DNA from: Absidia repens
Lineage: Eukaryota; Mucoromycota; Mucoromycetes; Mucorales; Cunninghamellaceae
Assembly (NCBI GenBank): GCA_002105175.1
Contig: MCGE01000010.1
Coordinates: forward strand, 992,001-1,056,000
Direction: 5' to 3'
Length of the DNA: 64,000 bases
Shown here in pieces: positions 45,554 to 57,863 of this stretch. How positions within the stretch are numbered: position 1 is the first letter of the stretch; each line of letters begins with the position of its first letter. The position numbers and the translations under genes are program-made. Below the pieces are notes generated by a model. The model did no database searches and was not told where the DNA came from. It saw only the letters and a program-made list of their open reading frames with translations.

Positions 45554-47503
45554 ATGTCGAACGAAAAAACTTTGAAAGATGACTTTACGTCTACCTCCAT
45601 TGACACGATGGAATCAATTACTGGCGACAGTAATGACCATGTCCAACAACATAAACTGTCTCGTGGTCTCAAGGCCCGTCATATTCAAATGATTGCTCTG
45701 GGTGGTACTATTGGTAAGGCATTCTAAAATAATGACATATAGTATCATAAATCTTATTTTTTTTTCTTTTTGCGTTTTGAAATTAGGTACTGGTCTCTTT
45801 ATGGCATCCGGTAAAGCCATCGCAACTGCCGGACCAGGTGGAAGTCTAGTATCGTATGCAATCGTAGGTCTTCTCGTATTTTCTGTCATGATGAGTCTTG
45901 GTGAAATGGCTGCTTACATTCCTGTTAGTGGAAGTTTTGGTCATTTCGCAAAACGCTTCGTGGACCCTTCTCTTGGTTTCTGCGTGGCGATCATCTACTG
46001 GTGTAACTGGGCGGTTGGTGTTGCTGTGGAATTGACTGGTGTGGCTATGATTATGGAATATTGGGTCAAAAGTGTCAACAGCGTCGTATGGAGTGTCGTT
46101 TGTCTTGTCATACTAGTCGTTATCAATGTCTTTGCCGTGAAAGGTTATGGTGAAGTCGAGTAAGTTTTAAAAATCATCCTTCTTATTATTAGCAATCGCT
46201 AGATTTCTTATCGTCCTTCTTTTTTTTTTTTTTTTTGATTCAAAAAATAGATACTGGATTAGTTTCGTGAAGATCATTACCATTCTTGCCTTTATCATCA
46301 TTGGTCTTTGTGTCGATACCGGTGCCTTGGGCGGTGATAACATCGGTGTGCGTAATTTCCATTTGGAAGGTGGCGCCTTCCCTAACGGCTTCCTCGGTGT
46401 ATTCAACGTGCTTATTACAGCTGCATTCTCTTTCAACGGTGTCGAAATTGTTGGTATTACTGCTGGTGAATCCGAAAATCCTCACAAGACTGTCCCCTCA
46501 GCTGTCAAGCAAGTCTTCTGGCGTATCATTCTCTTCTACATCTTCTCGATATTGATCATCGGTCTTGTTATCCCTTATACCGATCCATCATTATTGTCAG
46601 GTGCTGACAACATTGCCGTTAGTCCCTTTACCCTCGTCTTCCAAAAAGCTGGTGCTCAGGCAGCTGCTGATATTATGAATGCAATCATCTTGGTCACCAT
46701 GATTTCTGCTGGTAACTCTGGTGTCTACTCCTCTAGTCGTACGTTGGTGGGTCTTGCCAACGATGGCCACGTCCCCAAGATTTTTGGAAGAGTCAACCGT
46801 TGGGGTGTCCCTATCTACGCTGTAAGAAAACATAAAAACACATCATAGTGGAGAAAACAGGGTGAAATGACCATATATACTCACCATCACTTTATTTTCT
46901 TATATTTTGCAAAGATTGCCACGTCGTGCTTCGTTGGTTGTTTGGCCTTCTTGACATCATTGTTTGGTTCTGGAGTGGTATTTAACTGGCTTACTCGCTT
47001 GACTTCCTTGGCTGGTTTGATTACCTGGGTCATTAGTAAGTAAAATGCTTGTTGAAAGAGGTATATATGAGGATATTCATCATCTTTTCTTTATAGTAAG
47101 TATTACGCACATCCGCTTCCGTCAAGGCTATCTCGCTCAAAATCGATCTCTTTCCGACCTACCTTATGTTGCACCTTTATTCCCTGTCTGTGATATTTTT
47201 GTGATCGTGATCGGTTTGATCGTCATCTTTGGCCAAGGTTATGAATCGTTTTATGCTCCGATCAACGGTGGTCAAGTGGTAGGCAGCTACATTGGTCTTA
47301 TTTTGGCTGTAGTATTGTATGTTGGTCATAAGGCGATTGTACGCCCTGCCTTTGTCAAGGTTGATGAAATGGACTTTGAAACTGGTACTCTCAAAATTGA
47401 AAAAGTATTTGATACTAATGGTGATGGTGAATTGAATCCCGACGAAAAAGAATCACCTGTTTGGAAACGGATTTTGAAGAAGATCATATCTCTTATTGCA
47501 TGA
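45554..47503 (+). CDS. Amino acid permease (yeast YAT/AAP family) with EF-hand-like tail
   Basis: Plasma-membrane amino acid/proton symporter of the APC superfamily. Exon 1 is 45554-45713. Others begin at 45787, about 46250, 46916 and about 47097. The motif ARHIQMIALGGTIGTGLFMA, joined across the first intron, is the fungal permease signature before TM1. GEMAAYIPVSGSFGHFAKRF follows, and about twelve hydrophobic segments can be counted. The C-terminal tail carries DTNGDGELNPDE, which matches the 12-residue EF-hand calcium loop at positions 1, 3, 5, 6, 8 and 12. That is not a usual feature of the family. Substrate specificity cannot be read from sequence. Confidence 0.93.
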
Positions 47504-48119
47504 TTCGGAACTCCTTTTTCCCTTCCCTCATTTATTTATATTTATTCTTTACACTTTACACTTCATTCATTACTAGTTTATATATATATATATCTTGATT
47601 GTATTTATTATTTCCACGCCTCCCTCCTTTCATTTATTTATTCAGCATGTATTTAATTAATCCATAGTGTGTTGATTTTAGATTTTTTTAGAACAAAAAA
47701 CAAAAAACAAAAAAATTGTTTCAACAACAACCAAAAATAATAAAAACCAAAAAGAGAGAGAGAGAGGGAGAGAAGCATTTAGTATATTATCGTTTCAACA
47801 CCCTCTCTCACATATCTTCCATTACACAATATTTTGTCTTGTCTTTTTGTTTCTTTGTTTAATTTTTCTCTAGTCAACTGACTGGTGTACTCGCTCAAAG
47901 GGCATGACTCGGGAGCCTGCCAAACTACAGTAGCGGCACTTAAAAACACTCTCACTGCTCCAAACAACTAAAACCCTATTGGTATTGACGCTGTTGTAAT
48001 TTCGCACTTCGCTGGACACTCCCTTGAGTCCAACTACTGTAGCTACAGCAGGAACTCACAATAGCGATAGCGACAGGAAAACAAAATTGAATAGTTATCG
48101 AGGATAATATCGTTATATT
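47504..48119. other. Permease 3' flank
   Basis: Contains a TA run near 47579-47592, an A-rich stretch, a (GA)n run at about 47753-47772 and GC-richer sequence at 47880-48060. Part of that (CAAACTACAGTAGCGGCACTT at about 47921) resembles GTTGTAGTGGCACTA near 49835. No gene seen. Confidence 0.4.
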
Positions 48120-48880
48120 TATGTGTATATCCATTCTGTATCTACTAAGTTAGTGGACTTCTGGAACCTTTTTACGTTGACATGAAAAGCAATTCAATAA
48201 GGCACCGCAAAGTTTTCAAATACCGCCCGCGTGATTTTTTTAATTTCCTCCGTGTTTTTTTCTGGCCGCTCATTTTTTTTTTTTTTTTCTTTCTCTTCTT
48301 TTCCTGCTTTTTTTTTTTTTTTTTTTCTTTGGCATTCAATTTCATTGAGGTTATGTTGGACTTAGAATAGTGTCAGGATTAGTTTAGAAGGGTTTTCAGC
48401 TCGGGGATTACAAGATGCATGGGGAAACCTTTTCATTTTGGATTCAGGATTTGGGACCATCATGAGTTGGCTTTTTGGAGCCTACATTAGCTTAGTTAGT
48501 TATAGCTTTTCCATATTTTGTATATAAATCTGAATAAAATATGTCGTTTTGTTTTTGTTTTTTGTTTTTTTTGCTTGCTTTAATGGAAATTGTTCCACTA
48601 GCCTTTCTCATATCCTGTGCAATAGATTCCTTTTTTACTACCATCATATGCCCTTGATTAGTATTGACAGTTATTATTCTATAATAAAATGTATACATTT
48701 ATAGTCTTTCTCGTGTCTTTTTTGTATTGTACGGAATATCATGATAGTTATCTTTTTACAATTGTCCCTTTAGATAATTAATGTTCATTCTTCGGATCTC
48801 TGCCCCAATAAGCTCCCCCAAGCTACCACCAATACATTCCTTGTACTGTCTGTACATTAGTGTGTTTTTGTTGTGTGCTA
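48120..48880 (+). repeat. Interspersed repeat family, forward copy
   Basis: Order as in the other copies: 'gtggacttctggaacc' at about 48151, ACCGCCCGCGTGATT at about 48222 (the CACGTG box with one change), long T/C tracts to 48333, and 'ggacttagaatagtgtcagg'. Then the core 'tgcatggggaaaccttttca' at 48416, TGGGACCATCATGAGTTGGC, and TGAATAAAATATGTCG near 48531. The distal half fades after about 48880. It faces the reverse copy at 49850-50620. Confidence 0.78.
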
Positions 48881-49849
48881 CTAGGATGGATTATTTTCGA
48901 TGAGTATTTCGTTGAGCAATTCTTTTGTTCCTACTGTGCCCTGCCCAGCATGCAGGACCCGCCGATCACGGTATTGGGAAAATGGGAATTGATAATATTG
49001 TATATTTCTATTTTTGGCGAGGACGATGACTTTCTCGGCATTATACCAAAAATGGTTGATTTGAGATGGCTGAAAAGCTATACAAAACATGTTTGCCTTT
49101 TCATTATCTTTCATTGAAGTCGATCGGGTAGCTGATTTGAGAGTATTGATCATATTTTGTCAATCTTTTTCTTTCTTTTTATGCTACCCAAAATACATTT
49201 ATCAGTACTGTATAATAACTCTGTACGTCTTCTAATCCCGATTAATGCCCTTTCCCCTCCAATTCATCGCCTGAAAGGTCATTGAAAGGTCGAGTTTCCT
49301 TATTGACGTTTACACAACTTTCAATCAATTCACATACCAATCGCAGACTTCTTGATTCAAAACGAAATGCTCCCCTATGATCTATTCTACCTTTTATATC
49401 AATTACTCAAAGCGCTACCCCTCATCTATATAAAGGGAAGCGCAAGGAGCTACCCAAATTTGCATCTAAACCTTGCCCAAAATGGATTGCGCCTAAAAGG
49501 TTCCAAAAAAAAAAATGTTATACCAATGACGGTAATTCGCAGCCAACCATCAATGTTTTCTAGAAAATGAATAGCATTACGGGTTTCGTTATTGTGAGTT
49601 CTTACTATATCGGTTGAGTGTGTACGTTTTTCTTTATTATACCAAACAATAAAAAAAATGAACAGGATATGTACAGTATGTCCAGGCCACGTGGGGCCTG
49701 TACTTGTTATATATATATATATATATATAGGGAAGACTATGTCTGTGCCAAAACATGGGTTTAATTGATATAAATGGTCGAGCAACGAATAGGTCTAGCT
49801 TCTTCCACATTAAGTGACCCAAAACTGCCAGCCAGTTGTAGTGGCACTA
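48881..49849. other. Segment between two convergent repeat copies
   Basis: About 1 kb flanked by a forward and a reverse copy of the same repeat. ORFs on both strands (48860-49117, 49352-49570) have no recognisable motif. A (TA)n run lies at about 49709-49728. Part may be poorly conserved distal sequence of the two copies. Confidence 0.4.
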
Positions 49850-50620
49850 GAGGAGGGGTGGGGAAGCACTACTACTAAGCTAAAAAGCAGATATTTGATA
49901 GGATCTTCATATAATAGCCACAATAGCGGCTTTTATTGTCATACATGGAATCAGTAGATGTATAATAAAAGAATCTATTTTATTTGAAGGAATATATTAG
50001 ACATTAAACGAAGAGCGCGCAGGGCCGATTGTAACAAAAGATCCGTTAGTGGTAGTAAGAAGATGATTGCCGGTGAGGGATCTGAAGGAAGATTAACATT
50101 AATCTAATGGCACACTATAAAAAGATATCAGATATATTGTGGAAGTCTTGAGAAAGTCCAAGTGCTATTTTTTTTTATTGAAGCACAACAAGTGTCAACA
50201 CTAATGTAAGGAAACGATGATAAAAAAAACAAAAGGGATCTATTGCACAAGACATGAGAGAAACTAATGGGACAACTTTTCATTGGAGCATGTAAAGAGA
50301 GATATATTTTATTTCAAATGTGTATACAAACTATGGACAAACTAAAACTAAATCAAGGTAATGGAAGTTCCAAAAAACCATCTATTGGTGGGTCCGACAT
50401 CCTGAATCCAAAATGAAAGGGTTTCCCCATGCATGTTGTATTCCCTGAGCTGAAATCCCTTCTAAACTAATCCTGACACTAATCTAAGGTCATGATGACT
50501 TCAAAAAGTTGAATGATGATATGAAAATGAAAAAGAAAGTGTACAAAAAAGAAATTTAGAATTGGGGGTAAATAAAAACAATTCACGTGGGCGGGATTTG
50601 AAATGCTATCCGGGCTTAGT
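49850..50620 (-). repeat. Interspersed repeat family, reverse copy
   Basis: Reverse orientation. CACGTGGGCGGGATTTGAAAT is at about 50584, then a purine-rich tract, 'tcctgacactaatctaagg', the core 'gaaagggtttccccatgc' at 50417, GATATATTTTATTTC near 50298 and 'ccacaatagcggc' near 49918. It aligns best with the 20.4-21.25 kb copy. No ORF. Confidence 0.78.
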
Positions 50621-51419
50621 ATCATAGGGAGCGACTTGATAGTTTAGTTTACCTCCTCTCCTTGAATGGTTTTTATTTACCGTAGAGTATTGTAGAATAG
50701 TTTATCCCACCCCCTAGCCCTGTCACTGCAGAATAGTTTGTCACTCGCCTTAGAATTGATTACTGTTTTATGTACCATATATTGTGTTACATAATACTCT
50801 TCAATAAAAAATAGTAAATAAAATCGGTATTCCTTAACTAAATGCCTTCAATAGTTTATAACCTACTGTGCCATAAATAATTTCAAGTAATATAAAGCGT
50901 TTACTCTCCAAAGACGATTTGGTATGTCCCTACACTCTTCATTTTTCAAGTCCAGGATCCGAGCCCCGCCCTCACCTCCCTACTACCATGATTTTCTACT
51001 TTATGATACTACCAAAATATAAAAAAGGGCTACTGTTTCTCAACGTCTACTTTATTGATAAAAAAAAAATTGCTAGTTTTTTTCAACGTCTACTATATTG
51101 ATGGAAAAATGAAAAATACTGGCCTTTCCCAAAGTCTACTTCATTGGTACAGCACCACAAAATGGGAAAAAAAAAATGACTATACGGCACAATCCCGCTA
51201 TCATCCCTAACCAGTAATAGATTAAATAACAATAAAAAAAAACAACTCCTCCTGCTACCAATCCATTCATCATCTTAGTAACCCTTCAAATTACTGTGAT
51301 ATAAAAATAATATAAAAATATATGTGCAATTGGAAAGAGTAGAATTTTATTATGAAATGGTTTAAAATGAGTGATGATAAAAATAAACAAAGAATGATAC
51401 TAGCCTAGGGGATAATAAA
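50621..51419. other. Spacer, unassigned
   Basis: AT-rich. It includes imperfect repeats of 'caacgtctacttcattgat' type: AACGTCTACTTTATTGATA at about 51039, CAACGTCTACTATATTGATG at about 51084 and AAAGTCTACTTCATTGGTA at about 51131. No gene; the right end is the 3' flank of the bZIP gene. Confidence 0.45.
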
Positions 51420-51485
51420 CTAAAGGGTATCATGATGCGGGTGAGGATGATCAGGTTGACGGAAGTTGTTGTTGACAAGCGCATC

Positions 51486-51516
<31 letters not shown>

Positions 51517-53700
51517 AGTGAACTGGTCTCAATCTATTTCTTTTAATCAATATCAAGTTTTTTACCATAACGTGACGGATTTGACGAGTCCAATAACAAA
51601 GCATTCCACGGATCTTGCATTTGTTGTTGCGTTGAAGGTACCTTGTGCTGAGATTGTAAGACGACAGGTGATACTTTATCTTGTTGAGAGCTGACTGCCG
51701 CAGTATTATGAGGCATTGTATTCGTTGCGGTCGTGGTTACCGTAGGGGTGGTATGTTTTGGCGAACTTTGAGGTAATAAATATCCATTGGTCAAGCGGAC
51801 AGGTTCAAAAGTGTTTTCGGGGGCGTCATTCAATTGATATAAAGAGTCCAATGCTGTTTGTTTCAAGACCCCGTCGTTCTTTTGCTGCTGTTGCTGCTGC
51901 TTTTGCTGTATTTGTTGAATTTTACTGAATTCCACTCCAAGATACGATGAGAGGTCCGCGAAACTGAGACCTGTATCTGTGGATGCTGCCCAAGGGGAAG
52001 GAGACATACGTGTTTGAGGATAATGTTGCTGTGATGGAAGATGTTGCTGTTCCAAGGCAGGTAAACCGGATAACCCAGTTAAATCGGTGGTGCAGGTGTG
52101 TGCGGTGGAAGATTTATTCGCCCCTGATTTTGTCGTTGCCACCTCCTCTTGCTGTCGCTGTTTTTGTTTGATTCGTTCCACGTCATTTTCATACGTTTTG
52201 TCGATATCGGAGTTCTGCGTTCCAGATGCTTGTGGATCTACCGCCATGTGGCTGTCATTCCCCATTGTTGCAAGATCGTTTTCCAACTCGTTCAAGCCCT
52301 GTAGTCGTCGCCATCGATTTGTTGTGCGCCGTAATGTGTAATCAATTGTCAGGAACCAAAACTTCTCAAAAAACACCTTGGGCAACCTAATAGTAAATTT
52401 AAAAGAAATAGTCAGCAGAATTGTTACGTATTTATATATGGTTGTAACATTACTGCCAGTTTTCTGCCGCTGCAGGGTCACCGCCATGGAATACAGACGC
52501 ACTAAGTAGACATTTGAAGCAATCGTCCAGATCAAACTGGTCACGGAAGAGAATCATTCGATCACGCATATGTGGTGTAGGAATCAAATCAATTCGAGGA
52601 TCATGAGGTATAGTCAACTATAAAAATATAAAAATACATCCTTGTCAATTTAAAAAAAAATAGAGTAAAAAATAGAAATGGTGACTTACTTGAAGGATAG
52701 ATGGCTGAATACTGAAAGGCACTGAATCCATTCGCGCACAAGCAGATTGCAATCGTAATCGCATTCGAAGGGTTTGAATAGCAGCCAAGTTGGAGGCTAT
52801 GGGTTCATTTTGAGGTGGCCGCGGTATAGAAGGAGTCGATTTCTGTGTTTGATCCAGTATTGGCGATAAGGCGGGCATCGCTGAGGGTTCATTGGCGCCG
52901 CACTTTTCGGGTGAGGCTCTACCGTATTGCTGCTGATAAGGAGGAGATAATGAACCTGAATCCATTGATGGTGATGGTGATGACGAGGATGAACATTCAC
53001 TTTCAAATGATGATGATGGTGGTGGTGTTGATGAGGAGGAGGATGCTGACGATGATGGTTGCCTGTAACGCTCAAGTGGATGCTTCATAGGTTGCAAAGC
53101 AGGGAATTGCTGTTGGCATACATCATCCTTGGTAACAAGAATAGATCCAGAGGATAAGTATCGATCCCCTCGTTTGACCGAGTGCCTATACCCCGAGAGG
53201 CGTGATGCTGGTGGAAGCTTGTTGTTGGCATTGACTGTCAAATAGGCGGCAATAGGTTCAGGGGTGGATTGAGCCATAACAGAAAGCGTTTGTTCGTTGA
53301 TAAAAGGGCCATGCTTTGGAATAGCAATGTTGTGCTGATAGCATACCAGTTGCAAGGTCAAAACAATTCCTTTCAGATACCAGTTTTCAGACCGATTGAT
53401 TTCAGCATCCGTCCTGAGTTGTTCATTCTCCAAGTAAAGCTTGTCCCTTTGTTCCCGTATTTGTTTAATGGCGATCTCCAATTCACGCATGTGTCGTTCC
53501 TTGCGTTCACGGAAAGCTCGTTGTGCTGCCCGGTTCTGTGCTTTTCGTAAGGCTGGTGAAGCTGGGTTTGGTTTACGTCCAGGTTTCTTGCGCATTCTTA
53601 TCGGTGTATCGTGGGATTGTTGTTCCTGTTGATCAATAGAGTGGGTCTCATCGGGGCCCAGTTCAAACTCCATATCCATATCCATATCCGAATCGTTCAT
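51420..53700 (-). CDS. AP-1-like bZIP transcription factor with DUF3425-type C-terminal domain
   Basis: The start MNDSDMDMDMEFELGPDETH is at 53700. Basic region RKAQNRAAQRAFRERKERHM has the NxxAQxxFR pattern of Yap/Pap1 factors, followed by a leucine zipper (LEIAIKQIREQRDKLYLENE). A Ser/Pro-rich middle ends in exon 1 near 52690. Exons 2 and 3 then encode LTIPHDPRIDLIPTPHMRDR and FDLDDCFKCLLSASVFHGGD, typical of the DUF3425 domain seen after many fungal bZIPs. A Gln/Ser/Thr-rich tail follows. The frame ends at 51546 (KKLDID). Alternatively an intron (51571-51488) can be removed, giving RYDALVNNNFRQPDHPHPHH and a stop at 51420. Which end is used is open. Likely nuclear; stress regulation is inferred from the family. 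Confidence 0.88.
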
Positions 53701-54289
53701 AATACGTCGTGTAAAAAAAAAAAATAACAAAATAAAATAAAGAAAAAAGAAGAAAAGCAAAGAAAGAAAAAAAAGGAGGAACAACGATCGTCGTTTTTTC
53801 TTTTGTGCACTGTGGTTGACATGGTTAAAACGCCGATTCAAATATAACTGCAAAATGATCAAGAAGGCTCGTTTTCAATGCAATATGCGTTTAGAGTTCA
53901 TATATTTATTTGAATCATGGACTGTATCATTAGATTAACTTTTTCATATACTTACATATATGTAGTCATTACTTCTGGTTTTTGCACTACAAATATCTAC
54001 TATTCTACGTTATTTTAGGCCGTGATTTTGTACGGTGGTACAATCAAGCGTGTCTATCACAGGCAATCCTGAGGATAATTAATGTGATTTTACCAGCACT
54101 GTAAGTTAATACGATGGGTATCTAAAAACAGAAGTTATTTGTTGTCCTGATTTGCGGAGAGTAAAAACATGCAATAGATTCCTAGTTTACAAAGAACAGA
54201 CAATAAAATAAAGTAAGGGTGCTGGATGTACTTTTTCATCTGGATCATTGATATCGAAGCAACAACTTGCGAAGAGAAGTATCAAATCC

Positions 54290-54325
<36 letters not shown>

Positions 54326-54736
54326 ATAACAAGATAGTATATACTATCACATCCTGATCAATTTATCTCTCTGAAATATAATCGCCACTCAGCTAAGACG
54401 AATAAAAATATCAGTATTTCCATAAGCAAACAACCAGCCAACATCTTCTACCACATAATAAAAACGCTCAGGACATGGGTCACATTTGTATCATTGAGAA
54501 GGTATTTTGAGTTTTATTACAAAGTATAATCAATAAAAAGGAGAGGTGAAGATGTATATGTCATGGCGAAAACTAAGAGAAGAGGAGGACTAAAATAAGA
54601 GTGCTATTTCTATCCACCAAAGAACTCGTTGGATGGTTTGATTGGGCGCATTTATATTTCGTAAGAAAGGTGGGAGTAAAAAAGGTCCAATAGACAACAA
54701 TAAATTTCAGTCACAAGCTGTAGTTTGGTTGGTCGT
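53701..54736. other. bZIP promoter and NEDD8 3' flank
   Basis: Upstream of the bZIP start is a purine-rich (sense C/T) leader at about 53710-53780. Further left-to-right: AT-rich sequence, an A homopolymer at about 54294-54323, and the 3' flank of NEDD8. No gene seen. Confidence 0.45.
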
Positions 54737-55224
54737 TCAAAGCCCTCCGCGAAGGGCCAACACCAAATGCAGAACAGAACCACCATCGACCCCATAGCTA
54801 CTTGCAGACATTTCATCAGCCCTATAGAAGAAATAATAAATATCCCAAATGTTTAGTTGTGTGTACTGGCCTGTCCTGTATTCAGTAGTGGATATGTTTA
54901 TTGTAGCACTTACATTTGTTTCCCACCGTAAATCAGACGTTGTTGAGGAGGAGGAATACCAGATTTTTCCTCGACACGTTCCTTAATACGAGAAATAGCA
55001 TCATTGGGTTCAATATCGACTTCGATCTGTTTTATAAAAATATGAGGATGAGAAGGAATATATTACCAGTCTCTGATTTATTCAAGTCAAACGTATTTCA
55101 AAACTTACTTCTTTTCCAGTAAGAGTCTAGTGATGATAACAATAAAAATATTCAGCAAAGTTATTTGTTCATAATTCGCTTTCCTTTGACATCGTTGTAT
55201 ATTTACCTTGACTTTAATAAGCAT
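54737..55224 (-). CDS. RUB1: NEDD8/Rub1 ubiquitin-like modifier
   Basis: Four small exons; start at 55224, stop TGA at 54737. Spliced protein is about 77 residues: [20 protein letters not shown] at the front, then [31 protein letters not shown], and [14 protein letters not shown] followed by a single Leu. MLIKVKTLTGKEIE and the Ala two residues before RGG (LALRGG rather than LRLRGG) mark NEDD8 rather than ubiquitin. The one-residue tail must be removed by a C-terminal hydrolase to expose GG. Its main substrates are cullins. Several of its exons are under 40 nt. Identification is secure. Confidence 0.95.
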
Positions 55225-55660
55225 GTTGTAAAAAGAGGAAGCAGAAGTTAAGTAGGAAAAAAAAAAAAAAAGAGAATGGTAGAGACCGCTTACGCGCCCT
55301 ACAGCAAATTTTTGTCGGATATCGAAATCACATCCCCACTGAGCAAAAAATTTCATGGGTGTCTTCACTGCGCCCAGCTATTATACCTTCTGCACACGCA
55401 CACACACAAAGCCCAGCCCCTAGCCAAATTATACACCCAAAACGAATGAAAACAATCATAAATTTCAAAAAAGTTTATTTCATAAAGAAGGAAAAAGAGG
55501 GGAATAAGGACAAAAAATTTCAAAATATACAGGCGATGGGTGAAGAATAAAAACTATGCGGATGAGAGGAAAAGAGGGAGGGGATAAAGTATTGTATTAA
55601 AGCAAGACAAGGGAGACTAATGCTACAAATAAAAAGAGGAGGAGAAGAGAAAACTTCATT
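55225..55660. other. NEDD8 promoter and transporter 3' flank
   Basis: Contains an A run near 55258-55271, a CACACACACAC stretch near 55395-55407 and purine-rich sequence. No gene is supported. Confidence 0.4.
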
Positions 55661-57863
55661 CTATTTTTGGTCGGATACGTGCACCTTTTCGATAGAATAA
55701 GAGTCCACCTGCACCTTTTCTTGGTCGATATCACTAGAGAAGGAGGACGATGGCTGTTGTTGTTGTTGTTGTTGCAAGACAGCGGCGGCTTCTTCACGTT
55801 CGACTTCCTCGTAGTATTTCTCGATATCCAATTTGGCTTTTTCGATATTCACAAAGAAAAGAATAGCAAGACCCACCACATAGAATACCAACACTACGGC
55901 CCAACCAGTATACATGTTATCAGTCGTTTCAGTAAGAGCACCAATGATAACCGGACCAACCCAGGCACTGCCCTTGTTCACAATACCGAAAAGACCAAAG
56001 AAAAGATTTTCCTTGCCCTTTGGAACAAGTTCAGCCAGCATTGTATTTTGCCATGCCCAGATAGGAGCTGTGAATAAGCCTAAAAAAAAAAAAAAGACAA
56101 CCCGGTGAGATGACGAAAAACTTGATAATAAATAAACCGTTCCATTTCGATCCACATACCTGACCACACATAAAAGAACCACAATTCCCATGTGTTTTTA
56201 AACCCGAAATTGTCCAAACCAATACCGAAACAGCCCCAGACTGCCATGACACCAGACATAACGATGATAATGATAAGATTGTGCTTGGTACGAACACCAA
56301 ACCGTTTGGAAATATACAAAAAGAATAAACAGCCAACAATCGATGAAACAGCAGAAGCCAAGTTCAAAATGGTGGTTTGACGTGCACTGAAACTGGTGAC
56401 ATTGCCTTGAATGATTCCCACCATTTGGTTCATTGTGGATGTTGCGTCAGAGAATAAAAAGTAGGAGAAGATATACAAAAACAGGTATCTAAAGCGACGT
56501 GCTTCCCTATAAAATAATTTGTCGTTAGTGTATCCATGTTCCAACACTTGTCCTCCTTTTGAGCCCTTTCAAATCCATACGATCCATCCCAAACCATATC
56601 TGTCTGTACTGATATCTTCTTACTTACTTGATAGCTTGAAAGACGGACTTCCAACCAATAGTAAAATGGCTTTCACCAGCAGGAAGATCAGGACCACGGC
56701 GGCCTTTGGGTTGAGCCACAAAATAAGGAATAGCATTGATCACAAAATACCCAGCACACACTACCGTGGCGATATAATTGAAGATGGGAGCATTACCAAG
56801 AACGTGTTCCTCACCAGGTCCAAAGGTGTGATTCTCATAAGGATGGTAGGATGCACCCGAAAGGACACCTGTCAACAACAAAAAAGAAAAAGTCAATAAA
56901 GAAAAGAAAAAAAGATAGCGAGTATAACTGGCTTACCAGTGACCACCAAGAAACCAATATTCGAGAAGGTAGTTGATATAGCGGAGACATGGTTGCGCCA
57001 TCTTTCGACCACAGCCATTTTGTCACCCTTCGATAAGGAAGGATCTGTACGAGCCACACGCACAACAGGAAGATTGTCACTATGTTGTCATAATAATGTG
57101 AGTGAGGAGACCAATTAACAAAAAAGAAAGAGAAAAAGAAATGCGGAGTAAATAACGGGAGTTGGTTCAGTCTAAATAAAAAATTACCTTAATGTGGGAA
57201 ATGCAGCAAAATAAAAAATCAACGTGACACCATAACTGATAAGGCCAACTACATCCAACGCCAGCATGCCTCTCCAGTTCGTGCCATCATCGTTGACAAA
57301 GACGATAGGTAACAATTGACAAGCACAGCAAATCACCGTAGCGACCAGTAAGATATATCGATTCCATTTCCCATAATCAGCCAAGGAGCCAAACGTCGTG
57401 AATAAAAAGAATTGAATCGAAAAGGAAATAGCTTGTAGATACAACATCATCGATTGGACAGGCACACTACTTGAACCCCAACTGACACTACAAGGTCCTG
57501 TTGAGTCGGGGCAACCACGGATTTCAGGATGAGCTGGATCAACAAATCCACCTCGGAACGCAAGTGATTGTAAAATATTCGTCATATAAGAATTCATAGT
57601 AAAGCCATTGTTCTAAAAAAAAAAAAGACGGCAGATGAGGTCAAGTCAACAAGTTCTATTTCAACGACTCCTTATAAAAAGCTACTTACACCATTGTAGT
57701 AAAGATAATAGCCCCAAAGTTCCCATCGTGTAGCCGGTGGTTGTGACTTGACAATAATACCGGCATCAGTACTATCATCTACTTGATCTTCGGTGGCATC
57801 AAATGGATCGGCAAGAACTTGATCTTTTAAAGAATACACCAATTCTTCTTTTTTTTCTGTCAT
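55661..57863 (-). CDS. Atg22-family MFS transporter
   Basis: Polytopic membrane protein. The start MTEKKEELVYSLKDQVLADP is at 57863 and the stop at 55661. Six exons. The N-terminal exon ends RWELWGYYLYYNG, followed by NNGFTMNSYMTNILQSLAF: the charged N-terminus and this first helix fit the Atg22-like branch of the major facilitator superfamily, vacuolar amino acid effluxers. About 11-12 hydrophobic stretches follow, for example VQSMMLYLQAISFSIQFFLF and LNLASAVSSIVGCLFFLYIS. KGKENLFFGLFGIVNKGSAW precedes the last helices. The C-terminal tail is acidic with a poly-Gln run. Which substrate it moves, and whether it sits in the vacuole, is inferred. Confidence 0.85.

Noticed and set aside
48860..49153. 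ORFs on both strands between the two convergent repeat copies
   Set aside because: No motif, no splice context, and both strands are open in the same place; more likely chance.
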